The notes under the pieces were generated by a model. The model had not been told where the DNA came from, searched no databases, and saw only the letters and a list, made by a program, of their open reading frames with translations. Positions 7,683-16,603 of a stretch of 64,000 nucleotides of DNA are shown in pieces. Position numbers and translations under genes: made by a program. The stretch lies in the NCBI GenBank assembly GCA_008933735.1, contig WBUL01000003.1:62001-126000 (forward strand), read 5' to 3'. Source of the DNA: Anaerolineae bacterium. Lineage in GTDB: Bacteria > Chloroflexota > Anaerolineae > Aggregatilineales > J027. Each line of letters opens with the position of its first letter. Within the stretch, counting starts at the first letter, position 1.

Positions 7683-10622
7683 TTAGCTGTGCAGAGCCTT
7701 CCAGACCTTTTCCGGCGTAAATGGAATGTCACGGACCCGCACGCCTGTTGCGTTAAAAATCGCACTGGCAAGCGCCGGCGCGACCCCGTCTTTAGGAATT
7801 TCAGCGATGGCTTTTGCCCCAAATGGCCCGGTGGGTTCGTAAGTCTGCACAAGAATCGTTTCCAGTTCGGGCATTTCGTGGGCGGCGTAGATTTTATAAG
7901 GCCCCAACTCGGCGTTAAGCATCCGGCCCTTGTCGTCATAGATCATTTCTTCACAGTGACCGTAGCCCAGCGCCTGTGTCATGCCGCCTTCAATCTGACC
8001 ACTGGCGGTAATCGGGTTAATTACCACCCCTGCATCCACGGCCATGACCAGTTTTTTGACCGTCACCTGTCCGGTTTCGGTATCAACTTCGACTTCCGCA
8101 AACTGGGCAGCAAACGGCGGCGGGGAGGCCATCGAAACGTAGGAAGCGGTGTCCATGATCTGATGCTGGTCTTCCTGATGGAGCGAGTGGAGAGCAATTT
8201 TTTCGAGACTCACACTGCGACCGTCCGGCGACCAGGCATATCGGTCTTTGAGATAGATGCCCTCGGTCGAGTCTAATCCGAAAATGCGTGAAGCGCGGTG
8301 TTTGATCTGTTCGCGGACGCCTTCCGCTGCTTTTTTGACCGCCATGCCGGAAATATAGGTGGTGCTGGAGGCATATGCGCCTGTGTCGAAAGGGGTCATA
8401 TCGGTGTCAGACGAATAGACGATGATGTCTTCGGTGGGAACGCCGAGGGTTTCCGCCGCGATCTGTGCCAGTACCGTATCCGACCCTGTGCCCAGGTCAG
8501 TCGCGCCGACCAGCAGGTTAAACGACCCATCGTCATTGATTTTGATGCTCGCCCCGCCCATATCCAGCCCTGGGATGGCCGTCCCATGCATACAAATTGC
8601 CATGCCGATGCCGTGCCGGATATGTGGGCGAGCGGGGTCGATCCGCCAGCCTTCCTGGTAACGACGTTCCCAGTCTATCGCGTCCATCCCCTGCGCCACA
8701 CATTCATCAAGTCCACTGGACATGATAATCGGTACACTGGTGACATTTTCTGCCTCGCCCTCGCCGAGCATAGGGGCGATATGGAGCGGGTCGCCTTCCC
8801 GGATGTAATTTAACTGCTTAAATTCGATGACATCCATACCGAGCGCATGAGCCACTTCTTCCATGTGACTTTCCAGGGCGAAGAGTGCTTGTGGGCCGCC
8901 ATAGCCTCTATAGGCGCCTGGGACGGGGATATTCGTGTAGACGACAAAACATTCAAAGCGCATATTCGGGCTTTTATAGGTGCTGAGGCCGCGCAGCCCC
9001 GTCACGGTCTGCACTGTGAGGCCATGTGTGGCGTATGCACCCGTATTGCCGATGACTTTCATATCAATCGCAACAAGCTGGCCGTCCTTGTTGACACCCG
9101 TTCTGAATGTCAGAGTCTGGGGATGGCGTGTGCGGCTTGAGACAAATTCTTCCTCTCGATTCAGTTCCAAACGCACGGGACGCCCGGTGGCGATGGTGAG
9201 ATGACCAACGATGTCTTCAATGAGCATTTCCTGCTTGACGCCAAAACCACCTCCGATGCGCGGCTTGATCACACGGATTCGTTTGACAGGCAGACCCAGC
9301 AGCGGGGCAACCATACGGCGTGCATGGAAAGGAACCTGGGTTGACGTGCGAATGACCAGCCGTTCGTCGGCATCCCACCAGCTAATGGCGATGTGGGGCT
9401 CAATTGGAACCTGCTGCACCTGATGAACATGATAGGTATGCTCAAAAACGTGGTCGGCCTCAGCCAATCCCTTTTCCACGTTTCCAACCTGGGCATGAAT
9501 ATGGTGGCTGATATTACGTTGGGCGTCGAAAATTCCCTCTGTGTCGTCTTCGTCGTGGATGATAGGTGCGCCAGGTTTCATTGCGGCTTCTGCATCAAAT
9601 ACGGCAGGCAGAATTTCATATTCCACTTTGATCCGCCTGATGGCTTCTTCGGCGATTTCAAGTGTTTCGGCGGCCACCGCTGCGACTCGATCCCCCACGT
9701 AGCGTACCTTGTTGTCGAAGCTGACCTGATCATACGGTTTGGGGTTGGGGTAAGACTGTCCCCCGGACGCATACTTAACACGCGGTACATTGAAACAATG
9801 GATTACCGCGTGAACCCCCTGCATGTTTCGCGCTTCGCTGTCGTCGATCTTGACGATGCGTGCATGGGCGTGCGGGCTGGTCAGGAGTTTGGCGTGCAGC
9901 ATTCCCCGGAATTCTACATCATCTACAAAGGCTGGATTGCCTTTGACCAGCTTGATGCTGTCTACTTTGGTTTCCGGCTTGCCAACGACTCTGGTTTGGG
10001 GAGCCTGCGGCGCGTAAATGAATTTCGGCAGAATGTGCTGGCGGGTCTGGGTTCCACCGCTGCCAGAAGGGAATTCGGGCGGTTCTACTGACTGCCCACC
10101 GTCATCACCGGGCATAAAGGTCAGCGGCTGCACCACATTCACATCAATTTCGGTGGGCGGCTCGCCGCGCATAACCGCCGCCGCCTCCAAAATCGCCTGG
10201 ATCGGTTTAATGTACCCCGTACAGCGGCACAGTACCCCTGAAAGGGCTTCGCGGGCATCCTCCGCTGTCGGATTGGGATTCTGGGCGATGAGCGCTTTGG
10301 CTGCCAGGATCATGGCGGGGGTGCAGTAGCCGCACTGAATTGCTCCGGTTCGGACAAAGGCATCCTGTATCGGATGCAGTCTGATACCCTTTGCCATGCC
10401 CTCAATGGTTTCAATCGGCTGGCCGTTGGCCTGTGCCGCCAGCATCAATTCAGCATTAACCAATTTCCCGTTCAATAAGATCGCCGCAGCGCCAGTTGTT
10501 CCGTCATCACTGCCATATTTGACACTGAAATAACCCTCGCGCCGGAGCACCCGCAGGAGCGAATCGCCAGGATTGCACACAAAAGTTTTCTTGACACCAT
10601 TAATCGTAAGGGTAATTTCCAT
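7683..10622 (-). CDS. Molybdenum hydroxylase (xanthine dehydrogenase family), Fe-S domain fused to Mo subunit
   Basis: A 979-residue fusion of the two-cluster [2Fe-2S] subunit (about 1-165) with the large molybdopterin subunit (about 200-979). The Mo subunit keeps RIGGGFGVKQE, AYRGYGGPQAL and a Glu at the active-site position (GAKAIAEIP). The second cluster keeps all four ligands: Cys97/100 (CGYC) and Cys132/134 (CRC). The first, plant-type cluster has lost all four: where the family has GC....CGAC and a final Cys, this protein has Ser38, Thr43, Ala46 and Glu58. E. coli XdhD also has a degenerate Fe-S domain, as I recall it, so this belongs near that unusual branch. No FAD subunit is nearby. 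The start is the ATG at 10622 with an ACAGG-like site; an in-frame TTG lies at 10646. It is coupled to the SGNH gene upstream and the CoA transferase downstream. Confidence 0.9.
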   Translation of the reverse strand: MEITLTINGVKKTFVCNPGDSLLRVLRREGYFSVKYGSDDGTTGAAAILLNGKLVNAELMLAAQANGQPIETIEGMAKGIRLHPIQDAFVRTGAIQCGYCTPAMILAAKALIAQNPNPTAEDAREALSGVLCRCTGYIKPIQAILEAAAVMRGEPPTEIDVNVVQPLTFMPGDDGGQSVEPPEFPSGSGGTQTRQHILPKFIYAPQAPQTRVVGKPETKVDSIKLVKGNPAFVDDVEFRGMLHAKLLTSPHAHARIVKIDDSEARNMQGVHAVIHCFNVPRVKYASGGQSYPNPKPYDQVSFDNKVRYVGDRVAAVAAETLEIAEEAIRRIKVEYEILPAVFDAEAAMKPGAPIIHDEDDTEGIFDAQRNISHHIHAQVGNVEKGLAEADHVFEHTYHVHQVQQVPIEPHIAISWWDADERLVIRTSTQVPFHARRMVAPLLGLPVKRIRVIKPRIGGGFGVKQEMLIEDIVGHLTIATGRPVRLELNREEEFVSSRTRHPQTLTFRTGVNKDGQLVAIDMKVIGNTGAYATHGLTVQTVTGLRGLSTYKSPNMRFECFVVYTNIPVPGAYRGYGGPQALFALESHMEEVAHALGMDVIEFKQLNYIREGDPLHIAPMLGEGEAENVTSVPIIMSSGLDECVAQGMDAIDWERRYQEGWRIDPARPHIRHGIGMAICMHGTAIPGLDMGGASIKINDDGSFNLLVGATDLGTGSDTVLAQIAAETLGVPTEDIIVYSSDTDMTPFDTGAYASSTTYISGMAVKKAAEGVREQIKHRASRIFGLDSTEGIYLKDRYAWSPDGRSVSLEKIALHSLHQEDQHQIMDTASYVSMASPPPFAAQFAEVEVDTETGQVTVKKLVMAVDAGVVINPITASGQIEGGMTQALGYGHCEEMIYDDKGRMLNAELGPYKIYAAHEMPELETILVQTYEPTGPFGAKAIAEIPKDGVAPALASAIFNATGVRVRDIPFTPEKVWKALHS

Positions 10623-10648
10623 CGTTTTACCTGTTTCTACCAACAAGT

Positions 10649-11749
10649 TTATTTTACCGTTTTGCCCTGCTTCTCCCCACTCATCCGATAAATGGCCCCT
10701 GCTGCCACCCGATGCCCTTCTGCTGACCAGTGAATATCGACATCCGGCAGGTACAGGCGGGCATTGCGGTTTTGCAGGAACACGGGCAGCAGGTCGAGAT
10801 AGGGAATCCGTTGGGTTTCCAGGCGAGCAATCAGTTGTTCCTGAAGGGTCTGTTCCAGGGCATAATCCGGAATCGTGCAGGTCTTAAGAAACTCGTTCAG
10901 GTCGTCTGCTTCCACCTGGAATTCCGTAGGGATGATAACGACCAGGAATTGGCTGCCGTTCGCTTCTACCTCATCTCGAAGTGCCATCAGCAGGGCTTCA
11001 GACAGCTCCCATTCCTCTACGGTCGGATTTGGATAATTCACAGATGTCCAATAATCACAGTACCCCAGATCATCCGACTCAGCATGGGGCTGGCGGCGAA
11101 AAATTGTGCCGAGGGTGAAGGCCAGCATCGAGTGACGCATCAAAAAGGTGCTGCGCTGGGTGGTCACCAATGGCAGATTAAACTCGCCGGTATAAGGATA
11201 GTTGTGCAGCACAAGCTCGTTGTTTTGGAGGGCATAGTAGGGCAGGTGCTTCCAGTGCTGATTGCCCGTGAGATCATTCCCAATGTACAGCATCAGGATC
11301 ACCAGATCGGGATGGTAGGCCGCGCCGATTTTCTGGTATACAAGCATGTCCTGGACCAGTTCGTAACCGCTGACGCCCATCGAGATGACTTCCGTGTTTC
11401 CACCGAATAGTTTTTCTAATTGGACGTGGAATACGTTCCCCTGCGGTGTTTCCAGGGCGAGGGTATACGAATCGCCCAGGATCAGCAAACGGCGCTTGTT
11501 ATTTCTTGATAGAGGGTATTCCTGATCCCGAAATCCAGCGCTGTTGGTTTGAATGCGAATGACCCCGTTTTGCGAGGCGATGGTCACATCCTGTCCGGGT
11601 TCGAGAAACCAGCCAATTGGGTGGGGTGCAAAAATATCGGCAGGGACACGCTCCGGCAGATGGCCTGTGTAGACCATCAGGCGGAGCATGACTTCGAGAA
11701 TAAGCGCGATCCAGACGACCAGGACGATAAGTTTAAGAAGAATCTTCAC
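10649..11749 (-). CDS. Membrane-anchored SGNH/GDSL hydrolase
   Basis: A 366-residue protein with one N-terminal membrane helix (LLKLIVLVVWIALILEVML) and an extracytoplasmic SGNH-hydrolase fold. The nucleophile block is ILGDSYT near residue 95. The oxyanion Asn lies in LYIGNDLTGNQH, and the late Asp-His pair is VDIHWSAEGHR. Such proteins are esterases or O-acyl/acetyl transferases that modify polysaccharides or lipids; the substrate is unknown. The start is a GTG that shares its first base with the TAG stop of the upstream lipoprotein gene (TAGTG), so the two are translationally coupled. It belongs to the seven-gene operon read from 14.1 kb. Confidence 0.85.
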   Translation of the reverse strand: MKILLKLIVLVVWIALILEVMLRLMVYTGHLPERVPADIFAPHPIGWFLEPGQDVTIASQNGVIRIQTNSAGFRDQEYPLSRNNKRRLLILGDSYTLALETPQGNVFHVQLEKLFGGNTEVISMGVSGYELVQDMLVYQKIGAAYHPDLVILMLYIGNDLTGNQHWKHLPYYALQNNELVLHNYPYTGEFNLPLVTTQRSTFLMRHSMLAFTLGTIFRRQPHAESDDLGYCDYWTSVNYPNPTVEEWELSEALLMALRDEVEANGSQFLVVIIPTEFQVEADDLNEFLKTCTIPDYALEQTLQEQLIARLETQRIPYLDLLPVFLQNRNARLYLPDVDIHWSAEGHRVAAGAIYRMSGEKQGKTVK

Positions 11750-12237
11750 TAGTCGTTTATGTATTCCATGTTGTCAATAGTCTGGTCGTAAATTTTCCAT
11801 TCGTCGCCGTCCGGGTGCAGAATGAAGACACCGGTGACAATATTGTCATTAAAGGCGGGGCCGCTTACACGGGTCGTAACGAGTGTGAACCGAACGCGGG
11901 CCTCGGTCTCGGTCTGCTCAACAATTTCGAGCTCGGTGATGTCATAATTCAGATCGTAGGTGGCAAAGGTGTTTGCCATGACACCACGAGTGCTATCGAA
12001 GTAGACGCTTTCCGGGTGGACAGTAGACATGTACAGGTCGAGATTTTCTGTATTCGCTGCTTCCAGATTCTTGTACACGGCATCCAGGACGGCATTCCCA
12101 CTGGTCGTGATTATCGTAGTTTCTGCGACTTCATTTGACGGAAAAATATCTTCCACCAGGCTCATCAGACTGTTGCAGCCTGTAAAAACGAGGAGGGTCG
12201 CAATGAGACTGTGCACAGAAAGTAGTTTGCGGCGCAT
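11749..12237 (-). CDS. Small lipoprotein with NTF2-like domain
   Basis: A 162-residue protein with a lipoprotein signal peptide: a basic MRRK start, hydrophobic stretch and lipobox-like VFTGC with Cys21 as the lipidation site. Residues about 45-160 alternate strands and helices in an NTF2-like pattern (NAVLDAVYKNLEAANTENLDLYMSTVHPES, then antiparallel strands ending in DEWKIYDQT), a fold used for small-ligand binding. No catalytic residues can be assigned. The ATG overlaps the upstream stop as TGATG and its own TAG overlaps the next GTG, so it is coupled on both sides. Its function probably depends on the solute-binding protein and hydrolase that flank it. Confidence 0.75.
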   Translation of the reverse strand: MRRKLLSVHSLIATLLVFTGCNSLMSLVEDIFPSNEVAETTIITTSGNAVLDAVYKNLEAANTENLDLYMSTVHPESVYFDSTRGVMANTFATYDLNYDITELEIVEQTETEARVRFTLVTTRVSGPAFNDNIVTGVFILHPDGDEWKIYDQTIDNMEYIND

Positions 12238-13052
12238 CAGGGTGATCCTTTGTTGTTGTTTGACCCCTCTATTGTAGGCAAAATCTCGGCAAGTGGCATG
12301 AGCCTTTGGTCGGACTCGATGCCAGGCATCAGGGGGTATTCATAAGCAGCATCTCGGAAGTAGGTTTGTCCCGCCGGAAAATACAGATAAGTGATGAACT
12401 GCTGCGCCAGGGGTTTCGAATCTGAGCGGGCGAAAATGCCGACGCCAGAGGCAGAAATTTCGACGGGCAGGTAAGCGAATGGACGCGGAGCGGTGCTATC
12501 CAGGGCGCGGAGTAAAACGGGTGAGCTGACCTGAACCGCGTCCACTTCACCCGAAAGGAATTTCCCAATCTCGTTTGCGACAGGGCTGGGGAGATTTTCT
12601 GGTGTCCATTGGTGCGGGTCATACACGATAAACTGCACCCGTGCCGAAACACCTGCCCACAAACCATCCGGCTCAATGAAATATGCGTCAAGGCCATTGG
12701 TCAGGTAACGGGGGAGCATATCCAGCAGTTCGGCGTCAGCCAGTGTGGAAATCGCACGGCTGTCCTCACTAAGAAACACATCGGGGATGGCATCAGAGCT
12801 GGCGATTTCCCCAACGGCGGAGTCGGTTTTAACTGGAATAAGCCGGGTTTTGACCCCTGTATCGGCCTCAAACTGCGCGAGAAGGGGTTCAATGAGGGCG
12901 GGCTCACGATCAGAGAAAACAGTGAGTGTTGCATCGCTGGCTTCTTCTTCCCGCAGCAGATACTCTTTCCCTTCGTCCGGCAATGGAACCACAATTGCCA
13001 GCACTGCGATGAGGAGAAGCAGCGATGCAATTATGCTGCGAAGGCTGGTCAT
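12237..13052 (-). CDS. Orphan extracellular solute-binding protein
   Basis: A 271-residue periplasmic-binding-protein type II fold of the Fe3+/sulfate/molybdate superfamily, at the short end of the range. The N-terminal hydrophobic helix (SIIASLLLLIAVLAIVVPLP) has no lipobox Cys and no obvious cleavage site, so it may stay as an anchor. The core starts TLTVFSDREPALIEPLLAQFEADTGVKTRLI and continues VFLSEDSRAISTLADAELL, typical of these proteins. The C-terminal lobe includes GIFARSDSKPLAQQFITYLYFPAGQTYF. No permease or ATPase gene is in the operon, so it is either an orphan receptor or served by a distant transporter. With a molybdoenzyme downstream, oxyanion binding is tempting but unproven. 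It starts by ATGA overlap with the zinc-ribbon gene. Confidence 0.82.
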   Translation of the reverse strand: MTSLRSIIASLLLLIAVLAIVVPLPDEGKEYLLREEEASDATLTVFSDREPALIEPLLAQFEADTGVKTRLIPVKTDSAVGEIASSDAIPDVFLSEDSRAISTLADAELLDMLPRYLTNGLDAYFIEPDGLWAGVSARVQFIVYDPHQWTPENLPSPVANEIGKFLSGEVDAVQVSSPVLLRALDSTAPRPFAYLPVEISASGVGIFARSDSKPLAQQFITYLYFPAGQTYFRDAAYEYPLMPGIESDQRLMPLAEILPTIEGSNNNKGSP

Positions 13053-13519
13053 GACAGCAGTTTGCCGCAGCCCTGGCAGGTCTTGGCGACAGGATGGTAG
13101 CTCAGGCCGCAGGATGAACAGGTTTTCCTGCCATCTTTGACAAAGTTGGTTACCGTCGAATGGGCGATGTCACGATCTAATCCGGCAGCAGTCATGTCCC
13201 TGAGGATATATTCAATCGGGGTGCCACGTTCAAGGCGCTCTTTAGCCGTGTTGAGAAGCTGCGCCAGCGATGGTGGAGGCGGGGGCGGCGCTTTAAAGTT
13301 TAGGACAGTTGTTTCAAAAGCGGCGTGGCAGGTCTGGCATTCTACAAAATCCCCGATCTTGCCGAGGGGAACCACCGGAAGGAAAAACACCGTGAAATAG
13401 CGGTTGGCCTGCTTCTGGATATAGCGGCGCTGCGTGCCGCAGCGGGGGCAGAAAAACTGTCCTTCACCGACCTGCTTCTGGCGTGAGCCTAACCCGAAAA
13501 TGATAATCAGAGGGATCAT
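13049..13519 (-). CDS. Double zinc-ribbon protein
   Basis: A 156-residue protein with two predicted zinc-binding modules. The first uses Cys24/Cys27 (CPRC) and Cys61/Cys64 (CQTC), with an aromatic stretch between (YFTVFFLPVVPLGK), the pattern of the zinc-ribbon-15/17 families. A proline run (KAPPPPPPS) leads to a small helical segment (LLNTAKERLERGTPIEYILRDM). The second ribbon is C-terminal, CSSCGLSYHPVAKTCQGCG. The N-terminus (MIPLIIIFGLG) is mildly hydrophobic. Function unknown. It is linked by ATGA overlaps both to the HD gene upstream and to the solute-binding protein downstream. Confidence 0.75.
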   Translation of the reverse strand: MIPLIIIFGLGSRQKQVGEGQFFCPRCGTQRRYIQKQANRYFTVFFLPVVPLGKIGDFVECQTCHAAFETTVLNFKAPPPPPPSLAQLLNTAKERLERGTPIEYILRDMTAAGLDRDIAHSTVTNFVKDGRKTCSSCGLSYHPVAKTCQGCGKLLS

Positions 13520-14082
13520 TTGACTCCATCCAAACCTAATTCAGCGGCGCGGTCTTGCATCGCCTTAAGGACAAGCGGGACATGAAATTCCCACAATTCA
13601 ACGCCTAAGTCCTGGCAGGCCAGTTCTACATCGTGGCGATCAACTCCTGCCGCAAACGCTTTGTCTTTCCATTTTTTGCGAACAGAACTGACACTTACTT
13701 CGCGGATGTCTTTGCTGGGGCGAACCAGCGCGACGGCGGTAATTAGCCCGGTCAGTTCATCGACTGCGTAGAGGGCTTTGTCTCGGAGGGTGGTTCGCGG
13801 CACCCCGGTCTCAAAGCCGTGACTCAGAATCGTGCGGATGTCCTCTTCCGAAACCCCGCGATCACGTAAAATCGGTGCCCCCGCGACGGGATGCTTGTCC
13901 AGGGTCGGATGAATTTCCCAGTCAAAATCGTGCAGCAGACCGATCAATCCCCAGCTATTCGCATCCTCACCGTAGTGATTAGCGTAGGCACGCATCGCAG
14001 CTTCTACTGCCAGCATATGTTTGCGTAAGCTGTCCGATTGAACAAATTCGGTGACGATTTTCCAGGCGTCCTCACGATTCAT
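13516..14082 (-). CDS. HD-domain phosphohydrolase
   Basis: A 188-residue HD-domain protein. The metal-binding signature is present: His22 (RKHMLA), His50-Asp51 (GLLHDFDWE) and a later Asp in YAVDELTGLI. The arrangement matches the small HDIG family often annotated as a hydrolase of unknown specificity. The ATG at 14082 is chosen because AAAGGTGG sits just upstream; another ATG 21 bases earlier precedes that site. It is the first gene of the seven-gene operon, with a TATAAT -10 about 25 bases upstream. The next gene begins inside its stop codon (ATGA). Confidence 0.85.
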   Translation of the reverse strand: MNREDAWKIVTEFVQSDSLRKHMLAVEAAMRAYANHYGEDANSWGLIGLLHDFDWEIHPTLDKHPVAGAPILRDRGVSEEDIRTILSHGFETGVPRTTLRDKALYAVDELTGLITAVALVRPSKDIREVSVSSVRKKWKDKAFAAGVDRHDVELACQDLGVELWEFHVPLVLKAMQDRAAELGLDGVK

Positions 14083-14106
14083 TAATCCACCTTTCTCAAC
14101 CATCCT

Positions 14107-14112
14107 ATTATA
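14107..14112 (-). promoter_or_regulatory. -10 element for the seven-gene operon
   Basis: On the minus strand this reads TATAAT, a perfect -10 hexamer. A start near 14100 would give a leader of about 18 bases with the AAAGGTGG ribosome site before the ATG at 14082. No convincing -35 is visible at 16-18 bases. Confidence 0.5.
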
Positions 14113-14181
14113 AAGCAGAAGGTACCTTTATAAAAAGAGGTGTGCGGAGCTTTTGCGATATAATCCACATAAATTATAATT

Positions 14182-14658
14182 CTAATCGTTATCCTTTTCC
14201 TCTGGGGAGTCGTCCGACTGGTGTCCGTCTGAAAGAGCTGCAAATTCTGCCATCAAAAGGTCTTTTTCTTTGTCTGTCAACCTTGCATTAGGGTGCATTA
14301 ATCTATAGTCCCAGGGGGGCATTTCGCCTTCTTGGACAACTTCAACCAATTCATCCCCTTCGTTGTTATTATCCCATTCCGAAAAATTGAGATATTCTCG
14401 GCCTTCATGGACATGCCCTGCTACCCGCCAGGAGATCGGCGCGATTTTGGAATACCAGGGCCAATCTGTTTTGTTGCTGTGACAATCAAAGCAGGCTTTT
14501 TCAGCAATTGAGCGTACCTCAGCAGAAGTCCAGGCAGGCTCAGCTTTGGTCGGGGGATTATCACGGGTTACCGGTATTAACTGGATAAGAACAGCAAGTG
14601 CCACTAGTACACCCGCCCCTACCAGGACATACCTGCGCCAATATATTTGTACTTTCAT
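14182..14658 (-). CDS. Membrane-anchored haem-binding domain protein
   Basis: A 158-residue protein with an N-terminal membrane helix (about 10-30) and a periplasmic Haem_bd domain. The haem-attachment motif is Cys56-Phe-Asp-Cys59-His60, followed by SNKTDWPWYSKIAPISW and the GEMPPWDYRLMHPNARLT block with the likely Met ligand, all typical of the family. It should act outside the cytoplasm as a small c-type electron carrier or redox sensor. The ATG at 14658 is chosen because AGGAG lies seven bases upstream; an ATG 27 bases earlier would place that site inside the gene. The C-terminus is very acidic (DGHQSDDSPEEKDND). It is divergent from the GT-C-like gene and no c-type assembly genes are in the window. 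Confidence 0.88.
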   Translation of the reverse strand: MKVQIYWRRYVLVGAGVLVALAVLIQLIPVTRDNPPTKAEPAWTSAEVRSIAEKACFDCHSNKTDWPWYSKIAPISWRVAGHVHEGREYLNFSEWDNNNEGDELVEVVQEGEMPPWDYRLMHPNARLTDKEKDLLMAEFAALSDGHQSDDSPEEKDND

Positions 14659-14816
14659 TTCAATTCTCCTGCTATGCTCATTCACTCATTATTTAGCTGG
14701 CTGCCATGAAAAGCTAGTGCCAGAAGTCATGTTGAAAGTGATATGCAAAAAGGGAACTCTGCCAGTCTTTTTCACGACTTACTGGTTGAAAAGACACATG
14801 GACAGGAGTTTACTTG

Positions 14817-16460
14817 ATGCCTACAGCTCACCGCCTCAAAAACCTCTGGTTGCTGCTGCCGCTGCTGGTGGCGTTTGGCCTCTATCTGCCTGCCATCCGT
14901 CTGCCATTTTTTTCTGATGATGTGATCCACCTTCGAGGCGTGAGCACGGTTTCCAGCGAATACATCATGACTCATGCAGACCTGGGTCTCTACTACGCCA
15001 ACAACTACTATCGTCCGGTCGTGAATCTGATCCTGCGGGCCAATTATGGGATGGGGTTTGACCCGTCGGCCCCCTTCTGGCATGGGCTGATGATCTTAAA
15101 CCATGTTCTGAATACAGCACTGGTCGGTTTGCTGGCGAAACAGCTACGGCTGAGCCAATTCGCGGTGTTTGCAGCCATGATGATTTTTGCTGTCTTTCCG
15201 TTCAACTGGCAGGTAGTGGTGTGGGTGCTCGCATGGTTCCATTCACTGGTGCTGACGGCGGTACTGCTGGCATGTACCGCTGCCCTGCGTTCGTTCCGTC
15301 ATCTGAAAAGGCCCGGAATCCTTGTGCTGGCGGGGGCGGCAGCACCGTTTATTCATGAAAATGGGCTGTTTGCCAGCGCGATTCTTGTAATGGTGGTGAT
15401 CCTGACTCAGAATCTGCGTGAGATTCGCTGGCGGTTGGTGGCGATCCTCGCGCCGATGGTGGTGGCGGCTGGAGTATATATTTACCTGTGGACTCAGATC
15501 ACGGGACGGGAACTGCCTGCGATTCCGCTGGGACGGTTGTTTCACGCGGCGTATGCTCTGTCTGGTGGTATGGTGTTAATGACGGTCATGCCCCACTGGT
15601 ACACAAACCCGCTAACCTTGGAGAAAACTTATCCTAAGCTGTTCCCATATGTCACGCTGGGTCTGGCAGGGCTGGCGATTTTGAGTCTGCGGGGCACGGG
15701 TATCTGGACAACTTATCATGTGAAGGCGGCCTATCTGGTGCAGGGAATCAGTTTTCCCTTTCAATGGGCGGCACATTATGCCCCACTTTCGACGGAAAAA
15801 CAGGCGTGGTTGGGAGGACTTGTTTTTGCGGGTTTCTGGTCAGCGATATTCGCCGGGGCGGAGCCTTCAGCACGTCGGCTGCTGCTTGTTGGGGCGGGAT
15901 GGTTTGCGCTGACCTGTGTCTTGCCCATGCTGTACCTGGGTGAAGGGTATGTATTGAGTTCGCCGCGTCTGTTTTATGCGGCTGCTCCTGGCATCGCCCT
16001 GACTTACGCGGTTCTTTTTGACCAACTGCGCGGGTATTCCCGGTTTGCCACCCTGGGGATTTTTGCAGGTGTGATGTTGATCAGTGTTACTTATGTGCAG
16101 GGGCGGGAAGCGCTGCATACCGCTTTGGGGGAAGCCTACCAGGATTTCTTCGAGCAGCTCCCGGAGGACGAAAATTCCCGGATTCTGGTCGTTAACGCGC
16201 CGCGCTGGATGGCTTCGCACCACAATCCGTTTCCCCTGGATAATATGGGTGCGGTCTTTGTGCCAGATTATTACCCGCTGGAAGAGTTCCTGCGTGTCAA
16301 CGTAGGGCGCGATTACAAGCAGCTTATCGAAGTGACGGACGCTGATACCATGTATATGTGGGATCGGGTGACCGGAATCGGCGATGTGCTTGAGCATTCG
16401 ATGGTGATGGAACTCGCCCAGACCCACGATTTTGTTTATACATTTCACATCGAGGAGTAG
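14817..16460 (+). CDS. Polytopic membrane protein, GT-C glycosyltransferase-like
   Basis: A 547-residue protein with about ten predicted membrane helices. The first loop after helix one carries an acidic pair, LPFFSDDVIHL, which is the position of the catalytic Asp of GT-C (PMT/ArnT-type) lipid-linked sugar transferases. The second loop has NNYYRPV, also typical. The soluble C-terminal part (about 440-547) contains ILVVNAPRWM and is not assignable. I judge it a likely glycosyltransferase or glycan-handling protein without knowing the sugar or acceptor. The ATG at 14817 has AGGAG eight bases upstream; a TTG three bases earlier is a poorer choice. No glycan biosynthesis genes adjoin it. Confidence 0.7.
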   Translation: MPTAHRLKNLWLLLPLLVAFGLYLPAIRLPFFSDDVIHLRGVSTVSSEYIMTHADLGLYYANNYYRPVVNLILRANYGMGFDPSAPFWHGLMILNHVLNTALVGLLAKQLRLSQFAVFAAMMIFAVFPFNWQVVVWVLAWFHSLVLTAVLLACTAALRSFRHLKRPGILVLAGAAAPFIHENGLFASAILVMVVILTQNLREIRWRLVAILAPMVVAAGVYIYLWTQITGRELPAIPLGRLFHAAYALSGGMVLMTVMPHWYTNPLTLEKTYPKLFPYVTLGLAGLAILSLRGTGIWTTYHVKAAYLVQGISFPFQWAAHYAPLSTEKQAWLGGLVFAGFWSAIFAGAEPSARRLLLVGAGWFALTCVLPMLYLGEGYVLSSPRLFYAAAPGIALTYAVLFDQLRGYSRFATLGIFAGVMLISVTYVQGREALHTALGEAYQDFFEQLPEDENSRILVVNAPRWMASHHNPFPLDNMGAVFVPDYYPLEEFLRVNVGRDYKQLIEVTDADTMYMWDRVTGIGDVLEHSMVMELAQTHDFVYTFHIEE

Positions 16461-16603
16461 TCCTCATTTGGGGTAAGGCGCTTCCAGGCAAATACCGACG
16501 AAGAGAATGGCACAAAATCAGGTGGGGTGTGGTCTTAACCTGCCCGCCAATGAGAGGAAACAGGGGCAGCTTTCTGAAATTTTCTGTCCTTGATTCCGCA
16601 GTT

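Noticed and set aside
7682..7939. Possible 86-residue N-terminal extension of the CoA transferase
   Set aside because: It lies wholly inside the coding end of the molybdenum hydroxylase gene and shows no family similarity. The ATG at 7681 starts the conserved domain.
15867..16448. Open frame of 193 codons antisense to the C-terminus of the GT-C-like gene
   Set aside because: No domain, no ribosome site, and the sense frame is continuous with clear membrane helices.
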